This document shows positions 1-9,849 of a stretch of DNA of 64,000 nucleotides, piece after piece. Made by a program: the position numbers and the translations under genes. The notes under the pieces were generated by a model. The model saw nothing but the letters and a program-made list of their open reading frames with translations. It did not search any database and was not told the origin of the DNA. Numbering within the stretch: position 1 is the first letter of the stretch; every line of letters begins with the position of its first letter. Origin of the DNA: Flavobacterium davisii (GTDB taxonomy: Bacteria; Bacteroidota; Bacteroidia; Flavobacteriales; Flavobacteriaceae); NCBI RefSeq assembly GCF_019565505.1, contig NZ_CP067378.1, forward strand, positions 496,001 through 560,000, read 5' to 3'.

Positions 1-574
1 TCATCTCGCCATATTTTTGTTAATGCTAGTTCGCGTGGCATCAAATCATTTTCGTGTAATGCTAACATTTTGAGTAACTCATTTTCTTTTGGGGAGAGTT
101 TAACGGGTTCATCTCCGGATAAGTTAAGAAGCGTAATTTAGCATTTAAATGAAATTTACCTATTTCAAATTCAAATTTGCTAGCATCTCCTCTTATTTCA
201 GTGGCTTTTCGTTGAATAATGGCACGTATTTTCATCAACAAAACTTCTGAGTCAAAAGGTTTGTTCAAATAATCATCAGCTCCTACTTTATATCCTTTTA
301 AGACATCTTCTTTCATAGTCTTTGCTGTAAGGAAAATAAGAGGAACTTCTTTATTTTTTTCTCTAATTTCTTTGGCTAGAGTAAAGCCGTCTTTATAAGG
401 CATCATAACATCAAGAATACATAGATCATATTCATCTTTCTTGAATTTTTCAAAACCTTCCATTCCATTTTTGGCTAATATTACTTCAAAATCATTCATA
501 CTTAAATAATCTCGAAGAATTGAACCAAAATTAGGATCGTCTTCTACTAATAATATTTTCTTTACCGTTTCCAT
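1..574 (-). CDS. Two-component response regulator, OmpR/RprY type (partial, frame break)
   Basis: This is the DNA-binding output half of the two-component system whose sensor lies directly upstream. An N-terminal receiver domain is complete: acidic pair in LLVEDDPNFG, phospho-acceptor Asp in LCILDVMMPY, switch region LIFLTAK and the conserved Lys in LNKPF. A winged-helix domain follows but changes frame at about 115-120. With one G restored in the GG(G) run the protein reads on through LSPKENELL to the window edge, so the C terminus lies outside. I chose ATG at 574; an in-frame TTG at 580 overlaps the sensor's stop codon. The tight 2-nt spacing implies co-transcription and translational coupling. 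Resemblance to Bacteroidetes RprY is from family knowledge only. Confidence 0.88.
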
Positions 575-576
575 AA

Positions 577-2161
577 TCAAACTATTAAGGGTAATTTTAT
601 TATAAATGTACTTCCTTTACCTTTTTCACTTTCTACCACCACTTCACCGTGATGATCGTCCATAATTCTTTTTACATAGGCTAATCCTAATCCATGCCCT
701 TTTACATTATGGATATCTCCCGTGTGTTCTCTATAAAATTTATCAAAAATTTTCTTTTGCGATACTTTGCTAATACCTATTCCGTTGTCTTTTATTTTTA
801 TAACGATGAAATTTTTAACATTTTCTGTACTTATTTCTATTATAGGAGATTCTGGTGTATATTTCACAGCGTTTTCTAAAACATTTACCAAGACATTAGT
901 AAAATGAATATCATTTAATAAAGCTTTTGATTTTAAGGCGTTAAAATTGGTTTTCATTTTACCTTGGCGATCTTCTACAATTAAACTTACGTGTTCAATT
1001 GCTTCTTCTAGCATGTCGTGTACGTCGTGACATTCTTTTGTTATATCTAGTTCTTTCTTTTCTAATTTTGAAATCCTTAAAACATTTTCTACTTGCGCGT
1101 GCATTCTTTTGTTTTCATCTTTAATCATTTGCAAATAGCGTTGTACTTTTTTCTTTATCATCAATTACTTTAGGATTCCGAATAGCATCTAAAGCTAAAT
1201 TGATGGTTGCAATAGGTGTTTTGAATTCATGCGTCATATTATTGATAAAGTCTGTTTTGATTTCTGAAATATGACGTTGGGTATTAAGTTGTTTTAAGGC
1301 ACTATAGTACGCTACAATAATAATAGATGTAAATAAGAAGGCTAGAAATGCTATTCCTACAAAATCGGACGCTAAAAAGACTTTCTTTTTAGGAAAGCTT
1401 AACAATAATTGGTATCTACTAATTCCATCATTATCTTTAAAGAGTGGAGTATCGTAAGTGTTTTTTTTATCATATTTGAAATGCTCCGATTTTACTTTAG
1501 TTGCCAATCCATTATTGTATACTCCAAATTCAAAAGGGGTATTTATTCCTAATGCTTTTAGTTCATTTGCAAATAAAATCTGTAATTGTTCCACACTTAC
1601 TCTTTGGGACACCTGTCTAGTGGCCGCTATATCTTTAAAATTTAGTTCAAATGTTGCTTTATCCAGAATTTCTACTACTCCCGCTTTTTCTATTAGATCA
1701 GAAGGGTGTACTACTGAACTCATGTTTTGATCATTTAAAGTGGTTTCATTATACACTTCTGTTACTCGTTTTGCTACATAATTTTTAATTCGTGTGGAAT
1801 CATTTTTTTTATCAAAGAACGAGGATGAAACAGAATAATCTTCTGGGATTATGCTATTTGAATAAATTATCGTTTGATTTGTTAATTCATTTTTTTCTAC
1901 GTAAAAAAATTTCATTAACTCGCTTCTTTCAGGATCTTTACCTATACTATCTTTTATTTTACTAAATCGACTTAAAAAGGAGTAAGCTTCTTGTTCTTCT
2001 ACCTCTCTTGCTACATTGTCAATTACTTGTTTAACTTGGTATTTAAACTGTTCTTCTTTATTTTTAAAAGAAACATTTATCAAATATCCTTGTACAGCTA
2101 CTATCCCTAGTAGAGCAATTGACATTAGTACGACAACAAAACGAAACCAATTTTTATTCAT
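577..2161 (-). CDS. Sensor histidine kinase of the RprX type (one frame break)
   Basis: This membrane sensor kinase is the partner of the response regulator just downstream. After MNKNWFRF comes a first membrane segment (about residues 8-25), a ~230-residue periplasmic region, a second membrane segment, then HisKA with the phosphorylated His in MTHEFKTPIA and an HATPase domain with N box (NVLENAVKYTPE), G1 (DNGIGIS) and G2 (GHGLGLAYV). The frame breaks at about 1150 in a run of six A; five would restore DDKEKVQRYLQ, so the kinase is probably intact in the cell. I start at ATG 2161 rather than the in-frame ATG at 2185, because a TATATTTG box lies only 5 nt upstream of 2161. Confidence 0.87.
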
Positions 2162-2166
2162 TGAAA

Positions 2167-2174
2167 CAAATATA
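2167..2174 (-). promoter_or_regulatory. Promoter -7 box of the two-component operon
   Basis: On the minus strand this reads TATATTTG, an exact match to the Bacteroidetes -7 consensus TAnnTTTG. It ends 5 nt before the chosen ATG, so the mRNA would have almost no leader. I do not see a clean -33 TTG at ideal spacing, although a TTG lies roughly 30 nt upstream. Confidence 0.5.
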
Positions 2175-2178
2175 ATAT

Positions 2179-2196
2179 TTAACATTTAAATGTTAA
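2179..2196. promoter_or_regulatory. Perfect 18-bp palindrome, possible operator
   Basis: TTAACATTTAAATGTTAA is a perfect palindrome sitting between the -7 box and the expected -33 region of the sensor/regulator operon. Its position over the promoter core suits binding by a dimeric regulator, for example autoregulation by the OmpR-type protein encoded here. That role is inference. AT-rich palindromes also arise by chance in a genome this poor in GC. Confidence 0.4.
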
Positions 2197-2219
2197 TAAA
2201 ATTAACCAAATATTAACAA

Positions 2220-2816
2220 TTAGGTTTTTTGATAAAGATTTGATAAAAATTTAAGAATATCACTAATTTTTTTACTGGTTTCTTTTAAATTTTCGTTTTT
2301 TATAACAAAATCACTTTTAACAATCTTTTCTTCATCAGATAATTGATTTTTTATGCGTTGCAAAACAGCTTCTTTCGTTAATTGATCACGTTGCATTACT
2401 CTTTTAATTCGCTCCTCCTCTGGAGCTATAACTAAAATAATTTTATCGCAATTTTTATAACTTTCGCTTTCAAATAATATAGCGGATTCTTTTATTACAA
2501 AAGGAAAAGAATTATGAATTTGTATCCATTTATAAAAATGTGCTGCGACTAAAGGATGTATTAATTCATTTAACATCTTAAGTTTAGAAGGATCGTTAAA
2601 AACAACTTGCCCTAATTGTTTCCTGTTTAATTTATTTTCTTTTAACACTTCTTCCCCAAACAAACTAGCAACTTTCTGAACTGTTTCAGGTAACGCCATT
2701 ATTTTTCGAGCTTCTTCATCAGCTATATAAACAGGTATTCCTTTATTCTGAAATAATCGAGCGACTGTGGTTTTACCACTTCCTATACCTCCGGTTAATC
2801 CGATAATTTTAGTCAT
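2220..2816 (-). CDS. coaE: Dephospho-CoA kinase
   Basis: CoaE phosphorylates the 3'-hydroxyl of dephospho-CoA with ATP, the last step of coenzyme A synthesis in the cytoplasm. The N terminus carries the P-loop GLTGGIGSGKTT, followed by the family motif in PVYIADEEARKIM and the central NELIHPLV segment. The length of 198 residues is normal. Its ATG overlaps the stop codon of the upstream glycosyltransferase as TAATG, which indicates coupled translation. Another CoA-pathway gene, coaBC, lies about 6 kb away on the same strand. Confidence 0.95.
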   Translation of the reverse strand: MTKIIGLTGGIGSGKTTVARLFQNKGIPVYIADEEARKIMALPETVQKVASLFGEEVLKENKLNRKQLGQVVFNDPSKLKMLNELIHPLVAAHFYKWIQIHNSFPFVIKESAILFESESYKNCDKIILVIAPEEERIKRVMQRDQLTKEAVLQRIKNQLSDEEKIVKSDFVIKNENLKETSKKISDILKFLSNLYQKT

Positions 2817-3819
2817 TAAATTTTAAAAAATAATTCTGGAAATGCTTCTTCTGGCTTCTTTTTTAGTACATTAATTTTATAATATGATTCTATAAAGCCT
2901 ATACCGTATCCAAAAAATTGTCTCCAAACGGCCACAATGGAATAAATGCCTACTTTTAAATTTTTATTTTTATAGGTAGAAAGTATCATTATCATGACAG
3001 TGTATAAAAAATATATTTTTAACAGCCAATCGAACAAAAACAGGAAACTCAACAATATTCCTAAGATAAACCCTAACACAAACAGGGACGGCAAAAAGAA
3101 TGTAGGTTTAGCATATTCAGGATACCATTTATTTAGTATCGGTCTTACTTTTCCAAACTTATTAACTTGAATATAAAATTTTTCCCAATCAATTCTTCGT
3201 TTATGATATACAAACGCATTAGGAATTAATTTTGTGTCAAATCCTTTTTTCCATAAACGAATTGACAAATCAGGATCTTCTCCTCGGATGAATATTTGAA
3301 AATCCTTTTGATTCTTCAAATGCTTTTTTTGAAATTCCCATATTAAAACTTCTTGGTTGAAATTTCCCTATTTTTTCACTGGCTCCTCTCACTCCTCCAG
3401 TGGTTAATACAGAGGTCATTGCAAAATTAATTGCTTTTTGAATAGGTGTAAAACTTGCTAACATATCGTCAGGCCCTCCAAAACAATCTACATAATTTTC
3501 AGCTAATGATTTTTCAACCTCTGACAAATATTGCGAGGGTAGTATACAATCTGAATCTAAAATAATATAATAATCTCCTTTAGCATATTGCATTCCAAAG
3601 TTACGAGAATCACCGAGGCCCTGAATTATATTTTAGGTAGTAAGTCAGATTTAGTTTTGATCTGTATTTATCTACTATATATTCACATGGTATTGTAGAG
3701 CCATCTTCTACTATAATAATTTCAAAAGGTTTATTATAAGTTTGTTTGGTCAAACTTTCTAATAGTTCATCTATTTCATCAGGTCTATTGTAAACTGGGA
3801 TAACAAAAGAAAAATTCAT
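2816..3819 (-). CDS. Family 2 glycosyltransferase, membrane-anchored (two frame breaks)
   Basis: This is a GT2 (GT-A fold) transferase that would use a nucleotide sugar at the inner face of the membrane. Three reading-frame pieces join into one ~334-residue protein. The first has FSFVIPVYNRPDEID and IIIVEDGST. The middle has the metal-binding DSD in YYIILDSDCILP and the conserved GGPDDM. The last has GEDPDLSIRLW (ED motif) and two C-terminal membrane segments. The frame changes near 3615, where removing one base gives the usual SGPGDSRNFGM, and near 3290. Both look like single-base errors, but recent gene loss is possible. The acceptor is unknown. Confidence 0.85.
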
Positions 3820-4471
3820 TCTTCTTATTTTTTTTTGACAAAGTTACATTTTTAACAAAAAAAAGTCATGAAAAACAAGAGGTTTTTTATCCTATTTCGT
3901 ATTTTTTATACTTCTTTTTTTTTTTTTTTCATTGTTAACCATAAGACATTCTATACTTTACCTATTCATCTTTTTTTTTGTTTATTTTCATACAATTAAT
4001 CTTTAGTTTGTGTAACGTATGCCTACTGATTTTTTTGGATATGGAACGTATTAAAAAACCAACGATCTTTTTTGATTGAAAGAGAAATTCATACAATACT
4101 GATTATATAAATCCATTTATTGTAAAAGTAAAAATTAAATACTGGTTCTTTATTTTTTTAATTTAGATTCCGCATTAGACTTCGTTGTGAAACAAAACTT
4201 TTCAAGACATTCAAATACTAGGGAAATTTTCAGAAAAAGAAATGGGAAATTATTTTTATGATCAAAAGAGAATACGTGCTTGCATTGGAAGAAAAACGAG
4301 GTAGAATAAATTTACTTCGTTAATTCATACCATTTAAGATTCAAATTTACTGTAATAATATCGTGTAATATCTCTTGATTCGTGTATTCTGTAGTGAATT
4401 TTGGTTTAGCTAATTTCAAAACAAAAATGGTATCACTTTTTTAAAGCCTAATACGGAGCTGGGATTAGCAT
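3820..4471. other. Gene-free region with a decayed dispersed repeat
   Basis: There is no credible coding sequence in about 650 bases. The first half is AT-rich and contains a run of about 17 T near 3915. The second half holds a copy of the dispersed inverted-repeat element that is listed separately. Confidence 0.6.
4162..4463 (+). repeat. Dispersed TIR element, copy 1 (decayed)
   Basis: The left end TAGATTCCGCATTAGAC is followed by TTCGTTGTGAAACAAAA and later TACGTGCTTG and TTTACTTCGTT, in the same order as the complete copy at 23216-23423 read on the opposite strand. A degenerate right end, CCTAATACGGAGCTGGGA, lies at 4447-4463. The interior has diverged and gained bases. It has no coding capacity. 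Confidence 0.65.
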
Positions 4472-4505
4472 AAAAAAAAGATTGTCTTTTTACAAAACAA
4501 TCTTT
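4472..4505 (-). terminator. Rho-independent terminator after fabV
   Basis: AAAGATTGT pairs with ACAATCTTT around a 10-base loop. Read on the minus strand, the stem is followed by a T run. It lies 24 nt after the fabV stop codon. Confidence 0.75.
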
Positions 4506-4528
4506 CTATTATTCATTCATTTATTATT

Positions 4529-5721
4529 TTATTGGTCTATACTTTGAATATTAACCATTTCATTTGTATCAGCTAAATAATCAACGCCTTCAAAACCGAA
4601 ACCGAATAAATTTAAGAAATCGCTTTTATATCCTGCTAAATCGCCTATTTCTTTTAAAGTTTCTGTATCTGCTTGCGCCCATAATTTTTTGACTGTTTCC
4701 TGAACATCTGCTCGCATTTCCCAATCGTCTACACGAATACGTCCTTTTTCATCTACAGGTACTTCTCCTCCATTATATAAACGATCTGCGAATAAACGTT
4801 GCATTTGTTCAATACATCCTTCATGTAAACCTTCTGATTTCATTGTTTTATACAACAATGATATATATAAAGGAATTACAGGTATTGCAGAACTAGCTTG
4901 GGTAACTAATGCTTTGTTTACAGATATATAAGCACGTCCGTTAATATCCTTTAATTTTTCATCTATTTCAAAAGCGGTAGCTTCAAGATGATCTTTAGCA
5001 CGTCCAATAGTTCCTTTTCGATATACGGCTTCTGTAACTTCTGGTCCTATATAAGAATAAGCAACAGTTGTAGCACCTTGAGCCAATACTCCTGCCTCTT
5101 TCATTTCATTTATCCACATTGTCCAATCTTCACCTCCCATTACAACTACTGTATTATCTATATCTTCTTGTGTAGCTGATTGAATAGAAACTTCTGATAC
5201 TACTCCTGTATGAAAATCAACTGTTTTATCACTAAAAACTTGACCGATTGGTTTTAATGCTGAGCGGTATAAAATGTTTGTTTCAGGGTGCATACGCACT
5301 GGTGAAGCCAAACTATATATGACTAGGTCTACTTGTCCTAAGTCATTTTTTATCATATCAATCGTTTTCTGCTTGATTTCTTTTGAAAAAGCATCTCCAT
5401 TAATACTTTTAGCATATAGTCCTGCTTTTTTTGCTTCTTGTTCAAAAGCTGCGGAATTATACCACCACGAGTCGCTGTTTTTCCTTCTACTGGTTCTTTT
5501 TCAAAGAAAACCCCAATTGTAGACGCATCACTACCAAAAGCGGCTGTAATTCTAGAAGCTAAACCAAATCCTGTAGAAGCACCAACTACTAACACTCTTT
5601 TTGGTCCATTAATTTTTCCTTTAGATACTACATAATTAATTTGGTTTTTTACGCTTTGGGCACAACCTTCTGGGTGTGCTGTCAAACAAATAAAACCTCT
5701 CATTCTTGGTTCAATAATCAT
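4529..5721 (-). CDS. fabV: Trans-2-enoyl-CoA/ACP reductase FabV (frame break)
   Basis: FabV reduces trans-2-enoyl thioesters with NADH in fatty-acid elongation. The Rossmann motif is in [15 protein letters not shown] and the catalytic Tyr-x8-Lys in [10 protein letters not shown], preceded by the family signature [12 protein letters not shown]. The joined length of ~397 residues matches the family. The frame changes at about 5455: one added base restores the invariant [12 protein letters not shown], after which the second frame continues to the end. A strong terminator follows and a TAnnTTTG box precedes it, so it is probably a single-gene unit. The break is more likely a sequencing error than decay. 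Confidence 0.92.
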
Positions 5722-5744
5722 ATCTTTTCAATTAGTTTGATTAG

Positions 5745-5752
5745 CAAATTTA
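5745..5752 (-). promoter_or_regulatory. Promoter -7 box of fabV
   Basis: TAAATTTG on the minus strand matches TAnnTTTG about 24 nt before the fabV ATG, in the short gap after the upstream recN stop codon. Confidence 0.45.
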
Positions 5753-5762
5753 GTTTAAATAA

Positions 5763-7415
5763 TTAGTTAAGCAAAGCTTTTGCGTGTGCAATAGCGGAAT
5801 CTGAAATATTTTTACCTGATAACATTTCTGCTATTTCGATTATTCTTTCTTCTAGAGATAGTAATTTTAATTCTGAAACGGTAACATCTTCACGATCTGA
5901 TTTAAATACTTTATAATGTTGTTGTCCTTTAGAGGCTATTTGGGGTAAATGTGTAATAGCAAAAACTTGCATTTTATCACTCATTATCTTCATAATATTG
6001 GCCATTTTTTGAGCAACTTCACCTGAAACACCTGTATCTATTTCATCAAAAATTATGGTAGGTAACTTTGAATAGTTAGCCAATACTGCTTTTATAGCTA
6101 ACATTATCCGAGACATTTCTCCTCCTGAAGCTACTTTTTTTAGCAATCCGAAATCAGTTCCTTTATTAGCCGAAAACAATAATTGTATCTCATCTTTTCC
6201 GTTGAATAAAAATGTATTTGATTCTTTTATATCAAATTCAAAACGAGCATTAGACATTCCTAATTCACCCAAAATAGCTGTCATTTGGGCAATCAAAATA
6301 GGCACTACTTCTTTACGCTTTTTTGAAATGGTTTTAGTTTGTTGTATCAGTTGTTCTTGTGTACTACTTATCTCGATTTGTAGTTTTTGTATTTGTTCAT
6401 CTAAATCTCCTGCATGTAAAACTTTTGCATCTAAATCTTTTTGAATTTTTATTAATTCTTCAACAGTGGTTACTTGATGTTTTTTTTGCAGATTATAAAT
6501 AAGTTGTAATTTTTGACTAACTAGCTGTAGTTTTTCAGGATCGCTAAAAAGTTTTTCACTTTGGTTTTCTAAATCTACAAGTAGATCATCCATTTCTATT
6601 AAGACGCTTGCTATTCTTTCTAACAAAGCTTGATATTCTGGAGAAAAGTTCCCTATTTTTTGAAGTGAATTTTTTACTTCTTTGAGATTTTGCAAAATTC
6701 CTATTTGTTCTTCTTTGCTTAGTGCAATAGATTTATCTAGGTTTTCTTTTATAATTTCAACATTATTTAGTTTTTCAAAAACATCTTCTAATTCTTGTTG
6801 TTCTCCTTCTTTTAAATTGGCTTGAACTAGTTCTTCTAACAAAAAACTATTATAATCTGATTCTTTTACGAAAGATTCTTTTTCGGATAAAATTCTCTTT
6901 AATGTAGTTTGAAGTGTTTTATACTGTTTTAGGTCTTTTTGGTATGTGTGTAAAAGAGTAGCATTAGATGCTATAGCGTCTAATATTTCTATTTGATATG
7001 ATTCTTCTATTAATTCTCTTGTTTGTTGTTGTGAATGAATATCAATTAAAAATGTTCCTAATTCTTGCAATTCTGTTAAATTTACAGGGCTATCATTAAC
7101 AAATGCTCTTGATTTTCCAGAAGGAAGAATTTCACGACGGATAATCGTTATTTCTTCAAAATCCATATCATTTTCTTCAAAAAAACCTTTCAAATTATAG
7201 ACTGACAGATTAAAATGGGCTTCTATTACACATTTTTGTTCTTTATCTTTTAGAGAGCCTAAATCTGCTCGATTTCCTAAAACGAGTCCAAGAGCACCTA
7301 GTAAAATAGATTTACCAGCACCTGTTTCACCCGTAATTATAGAGAATTGATTAGAAAAGTTCATTTCTAATTGCTCTATTAACGCAAAATTTTTTATTGA
7401 TAATTGTACAAGCAT
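5763..7415 (-). CDS. recN: DNA repair ATPase RecN
   Basis: RecN is an SMC-like ATPase that helps repair double-strand breaks. The N terminus has FALIEQLEMNF and Walker A GETGAGKS. A long coiled coil fills the middle (about residues 150-380). The C-terminal ATPase half has the signature ASGGEMSRIMLAIK, Walker B PTIIFDEIDTGVSG and the ITHLPQIAS motif. At 550 residues it is full length with no break. It lies 9 nt downstream of porD in the coaBC-porD-recN order usual for Flavobacteria, so it is probably transcribed with them. Confidence 0.96.
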   Translation of the reverse strand: MLVQLSIKNFALIEQLEMNFSNQFSIITGETGAGKSILLGALGLVLGNRADLGSLKDKEQKCVIEAHFNLSVYNLKGFFEENDMDFEEITIIRREILPSGKSRAFVNDSPVNLTELQELGTFLIDIHSQQQTRELIEESYQIEILDAIASNATLLHTYQKDLKQYKTLQTTLKRILSEKESFVKESDYNSFLLEELVQANLKEGEQQELEDVFEKLNNVEIIKENLDKSIALSKEEQIGILQNLKEVKNSLQKIGNFSPEYQALLERIASVLIEMDDLLVDLENQSEKLFSDPEKLQLVSQKLQLIYNLQKKHQVTTVEELIKIQKDLDAKVLHAGDLDEQIQKLQIEISSTQEQLIQQTKTISKKRKEVVPILIAQMTAILGELGMSNARFEFDIKESNTFLFNGKDEIQLLFSANKGTDFGLLKKVASGGEMSRIMLAIKAVLANYSKLPTIIFDEIDTGVSGEVAQKMANIMKIMSDKMQVFAITHLPQIASKGQQHYKVFKSDREDVTVSELKLLSLEERIIEIAEMLSGKNISDSAIAHAKALLN

Positions 7416-7424
7416 GGGACAAAG

Positions 7425-8312
7425 CTAAAAACTAATTTGACTCCATTTACTAATATTGGTTGGAGATAATTTACTTAATGTTTCAACTAATTGATTTACA
7501 TCCATTTTAGGCCCTTCAGAAAATACGCTTAAAATTTCATCTGACTTAGTATCAAAAAAGATTCGAGTCAGATAGGCATTAGGACGAGATATTACAACTT
7601 CTTTTAAATTAAAAATTGCTTTTTGCATAGCTTCTTTTCCTTCTTTAGGATTATCAGCCATTTTATCTAATGCGCCTAAATGATAATCATAAATTGTTTT
7701 TCGATAAGAGGCAAAAGTAGGCGATAACATATCATTTACTAAAAAATAACGATTCTGTGATGAAGTCGCCATCCATCCTTTTTCTTGTGTTACTTGTGCC
7801 TGAGCAACAATATTGGACGCCATTTCAAAAGCTTTTGTTCCTCCTTCTAAAGCGAAGGTATCCGCATCTATTCCTATAATCATATTAGCATAAAAAGCTA
7901 CTACTGAAATTAAATTAGACTCATACGCATTTGAGTTAAATACTAAATTTTGAAATTCATTATAGGTAAAATTTAATTCTTTATCGTTAACATTCAGGAT
8001 AGAGGTAGTATAAGTAGTATTGTATACGGGACGTGTAGCTGTTACTTGTAGACTACCTGAAAACTTATTTATATTATCAAATGAATTAATATTAAAGAAA
8101 AATGAGCAATTTATTTTTTCATTTGATTTATAGGTTTTATCTGTCCATTTTGTATTATTTATAAACTCTGTAAGTGTTTTTTTTAAAGTTTTAAATATTT
8201 GTTGATTGGTTCCAGAAACCTGACTTGTATTAAATTCCACCGTACAATTCAACTCCTGTGCATAATAGCTATTGAAGAAGAAACAGATAAATAAGATTAA
8301 AAATTTACGCAT
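7425..8312 (-). CDS. porD: PorD-like protein, DUF4835 (type IX secretion-associated)
   Basis: This is a secreted or periplasmic protein of 295 residues with a signal peptide (MRKFLILFICFFFNSYYAQ, cleavage near AQE). The mature part begins ELNCTVEFNTSQVSG, typical of the DUF4835 family, whose best-known member PorD is needed for type IX secretion in Porphyromonas. The exact function in Flavobacteria is not established. Its ATG overlaps the coaBC stop codon by 8 nt (ATGCGTAA), so translation is probably coupled. The conserved neighbourhood supports the assignment more than any visible catalytic motif. Confidence 0.85.
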   Translation of the reverse strand: MRKFLILFICFFFNSYYAQELNCTVEFNTSQVSGTNQQIFKTLKKTLTEFINNTKWTDKTYKSNEKINCSFFFNINSFDNINKFSGSLQVTATRPVYNTTYTTSILNVNDKELNFTYNEFQNLVFNSNAYESNLISVVAFYANMIIGIDADTFALEGGTKAFEMASNIVAQAQVTQEKGWMATSSQNRYFLVNDMLSPTFASYRKTIYDYHLGALDKMADNPKEGKEAMQKAIFNLKEVVISRPNAYLTRIFFDTKSDEILSVFSEGPKMDVNQLVETLSKLSPTNISKWSQISF

Positions 8313-9510
8313 AATGATTTACAATTTTATTCACTATATCCAAAGCTACTTCTTCTTTTGATTTTAGCTCTTGAGGTTCTATATTAAATTTTTATCAATA
8401 AAGGTCACTTTATTGGTAGGTTGTCCAAAACCAGCTCCTTTATCATTTAGTGAGTTCAAAACAATCAAATCTAGATTTTTTTCTGAATTTTTTGTTTTGC
8501 ATGTTCAATTTCATTTTCAGTTTCTAATGCAAATCCAATCAAAAACTGATCTTTTTTAATTTCTCCTAAAGAGGCTAAAATATCTTTTGTTTTTTCTAAC
8601 TCAATTGTAAACGTTGGATCGCTTTTTTTTTTTTTTGAGATGCTACATTTTTTGGTTTATAATCTGCCACTGCGGCAGCTGCAATAGCTACATCTACTGT
8701 ATGATACCATTCATGGCAAGCACGATACATATCCTCTGCTGAACGCACTCGTCTGATTTGAATGGTTTTATTTTTAGGTTGAAGTGAGGTAGGTCCTGTA
8801 ACTAAAATTACTTGTGCTCCTAAATCGGCTGCCACATCTGCTATATCAAATCCCATTTTTCCAGTAGAATGATTCCCTATAAATCGAACAGGATCTATTG
8901 CTTCATAAGTAGGACCTGCTGTAATGAGTATTTTTTTATTTCTTAATGGCAATTTACTTTCTAAGTCTTTTTCTATAAAAGAAATAATATTTTCGGGTTC
9001 AGCCATACGTCCTTCTCCTGAGAGTCCACTTGCTAACTCTCCATTTTCAGCAGGTATCATGATGTTTCCAAAACGTTTTAAAGTTTCAAAACTAGCTAAA
9101 GTGGAAGGATGTTTGTACATATCCAAATCCATTGCGGGTGCAAAATAGACAGAACATTTAGCAGACAAATAAGTTGCTAATAAAAGGTTATCACAATTTC
9201 CATTTACCATTTTAGACATTGTGTTAGCTGTAGCAGGTGCAATAATCATAAGATCAGCCCAAAGTCCTAACTCTACATGATTATTCCACAGAGCAGCAGT
9301 ATCTTCTTGATTAAAAAAATGGATGTAAACGGGTTTTTTTGATAGTGTTGAAAGCGTTAACGGCGTAACAAAATCAACAGAAGCAGGTGTCATGATTACT
9401 TGAACCTGAGCACCTGCTTTTATCAAAAGTCTTACTAATGAAGCCGACTTATAAGCGGCAATTCCACCAGTTACACCTAGTATTATTTTTTTACCACTTA
9501 AAACGGACAT
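8305..9510 (-). CDS. coaBC: Bifunctional CoaBC (PPCS/PPC-DC), two frame breaks
   Basis: CoaBC joins cysteine to 4'-phosphopantothenate and then decarboxylates the product, giving 4'-phosphopantetheine. The CoaC half has GVTGGIAAYKSA, the active-site His in WNNHVELG and PAMDLDMYKH. The CoaB half has GPTYEAIDPVRFIGN and AAVADYKPKN. The frame is lost at a run of 14 A (complement at 8623-8636), regained after a one-base shift to read DPTFTIELEKTKDIL, and lost again in an A7 run near 8480 before LDLIVLNSLNDKGAGF. The enzyme is essential, so both breaks are probably sequencing errors. Restored length is ~402 residues. Confidence 0.92.
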
Positions 9511-9525
9511 GTTATACGCTTTAGA

Positions 9526-9840
9526 TTATTTCGTATTTTTATGATAGATTTTTCCTTCTAACCATTCTTGTACGGCTAAGGCATGAGGTTTTGGTAATCT
9601 TTCATAAAATTTAGAAACTTCAATTTGTTCTTTGTTTTCAAAAATTTCTTCAAGACTATCATTATAAGTAGCAAACTCGTCTAATTTTTCTATTAACTCT
9701 TTTTTGATCTCAGAATTAATTTGATTAGCTCTTCTTGCCATAATTGTAATAGCTTCGTAGATATTTCCGGTTGATTCTTCAATTTTGCTTTTATTATAAG
9801 TAACCGTGTTAACTGGAGCTGTTGTCTTTTTTAAATCCAT
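9526..9840 (-). CDS. rpoZ: RNA polymerase omega subunit (Rpb6-like)
   Basis: This 104-residue protein is the Bacteroidetes form of the small omega subunit, which stabilises the beta' subunit. The recognisable core is STGNIYEAITIMARRANQI, equivalent to the conserved arginine-rich helix of omega/Rpb6, with a longer acidic C-terminal part than in proteobacteria. It sits 15 nt upstream of coaBC and 9 nt downstream of bamD, in the order found widely in Flavobacteria. Confidence 0.9.
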   Translation of the reverse strand: MDLKKTTAPVNTVTYNKSKIEESTGNIYEAITIMARRANQINSEIKKELIEKLDEFATYNDSLEEIFENKEQIEVSKFYERLPKPHALAVQEWLEGKIYHKNTK

Positions 9841-9849
9841 TCTAATATC

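Noticed and set aside
3905..3935. Long T run as a phase-variable promoter
   Set aside because: The run lies about 90 bases upstream of the glycosyltransferase ATG, but there is no promoter box at a suitable distance, and homopolymer lengths in this sequence are unreliable.
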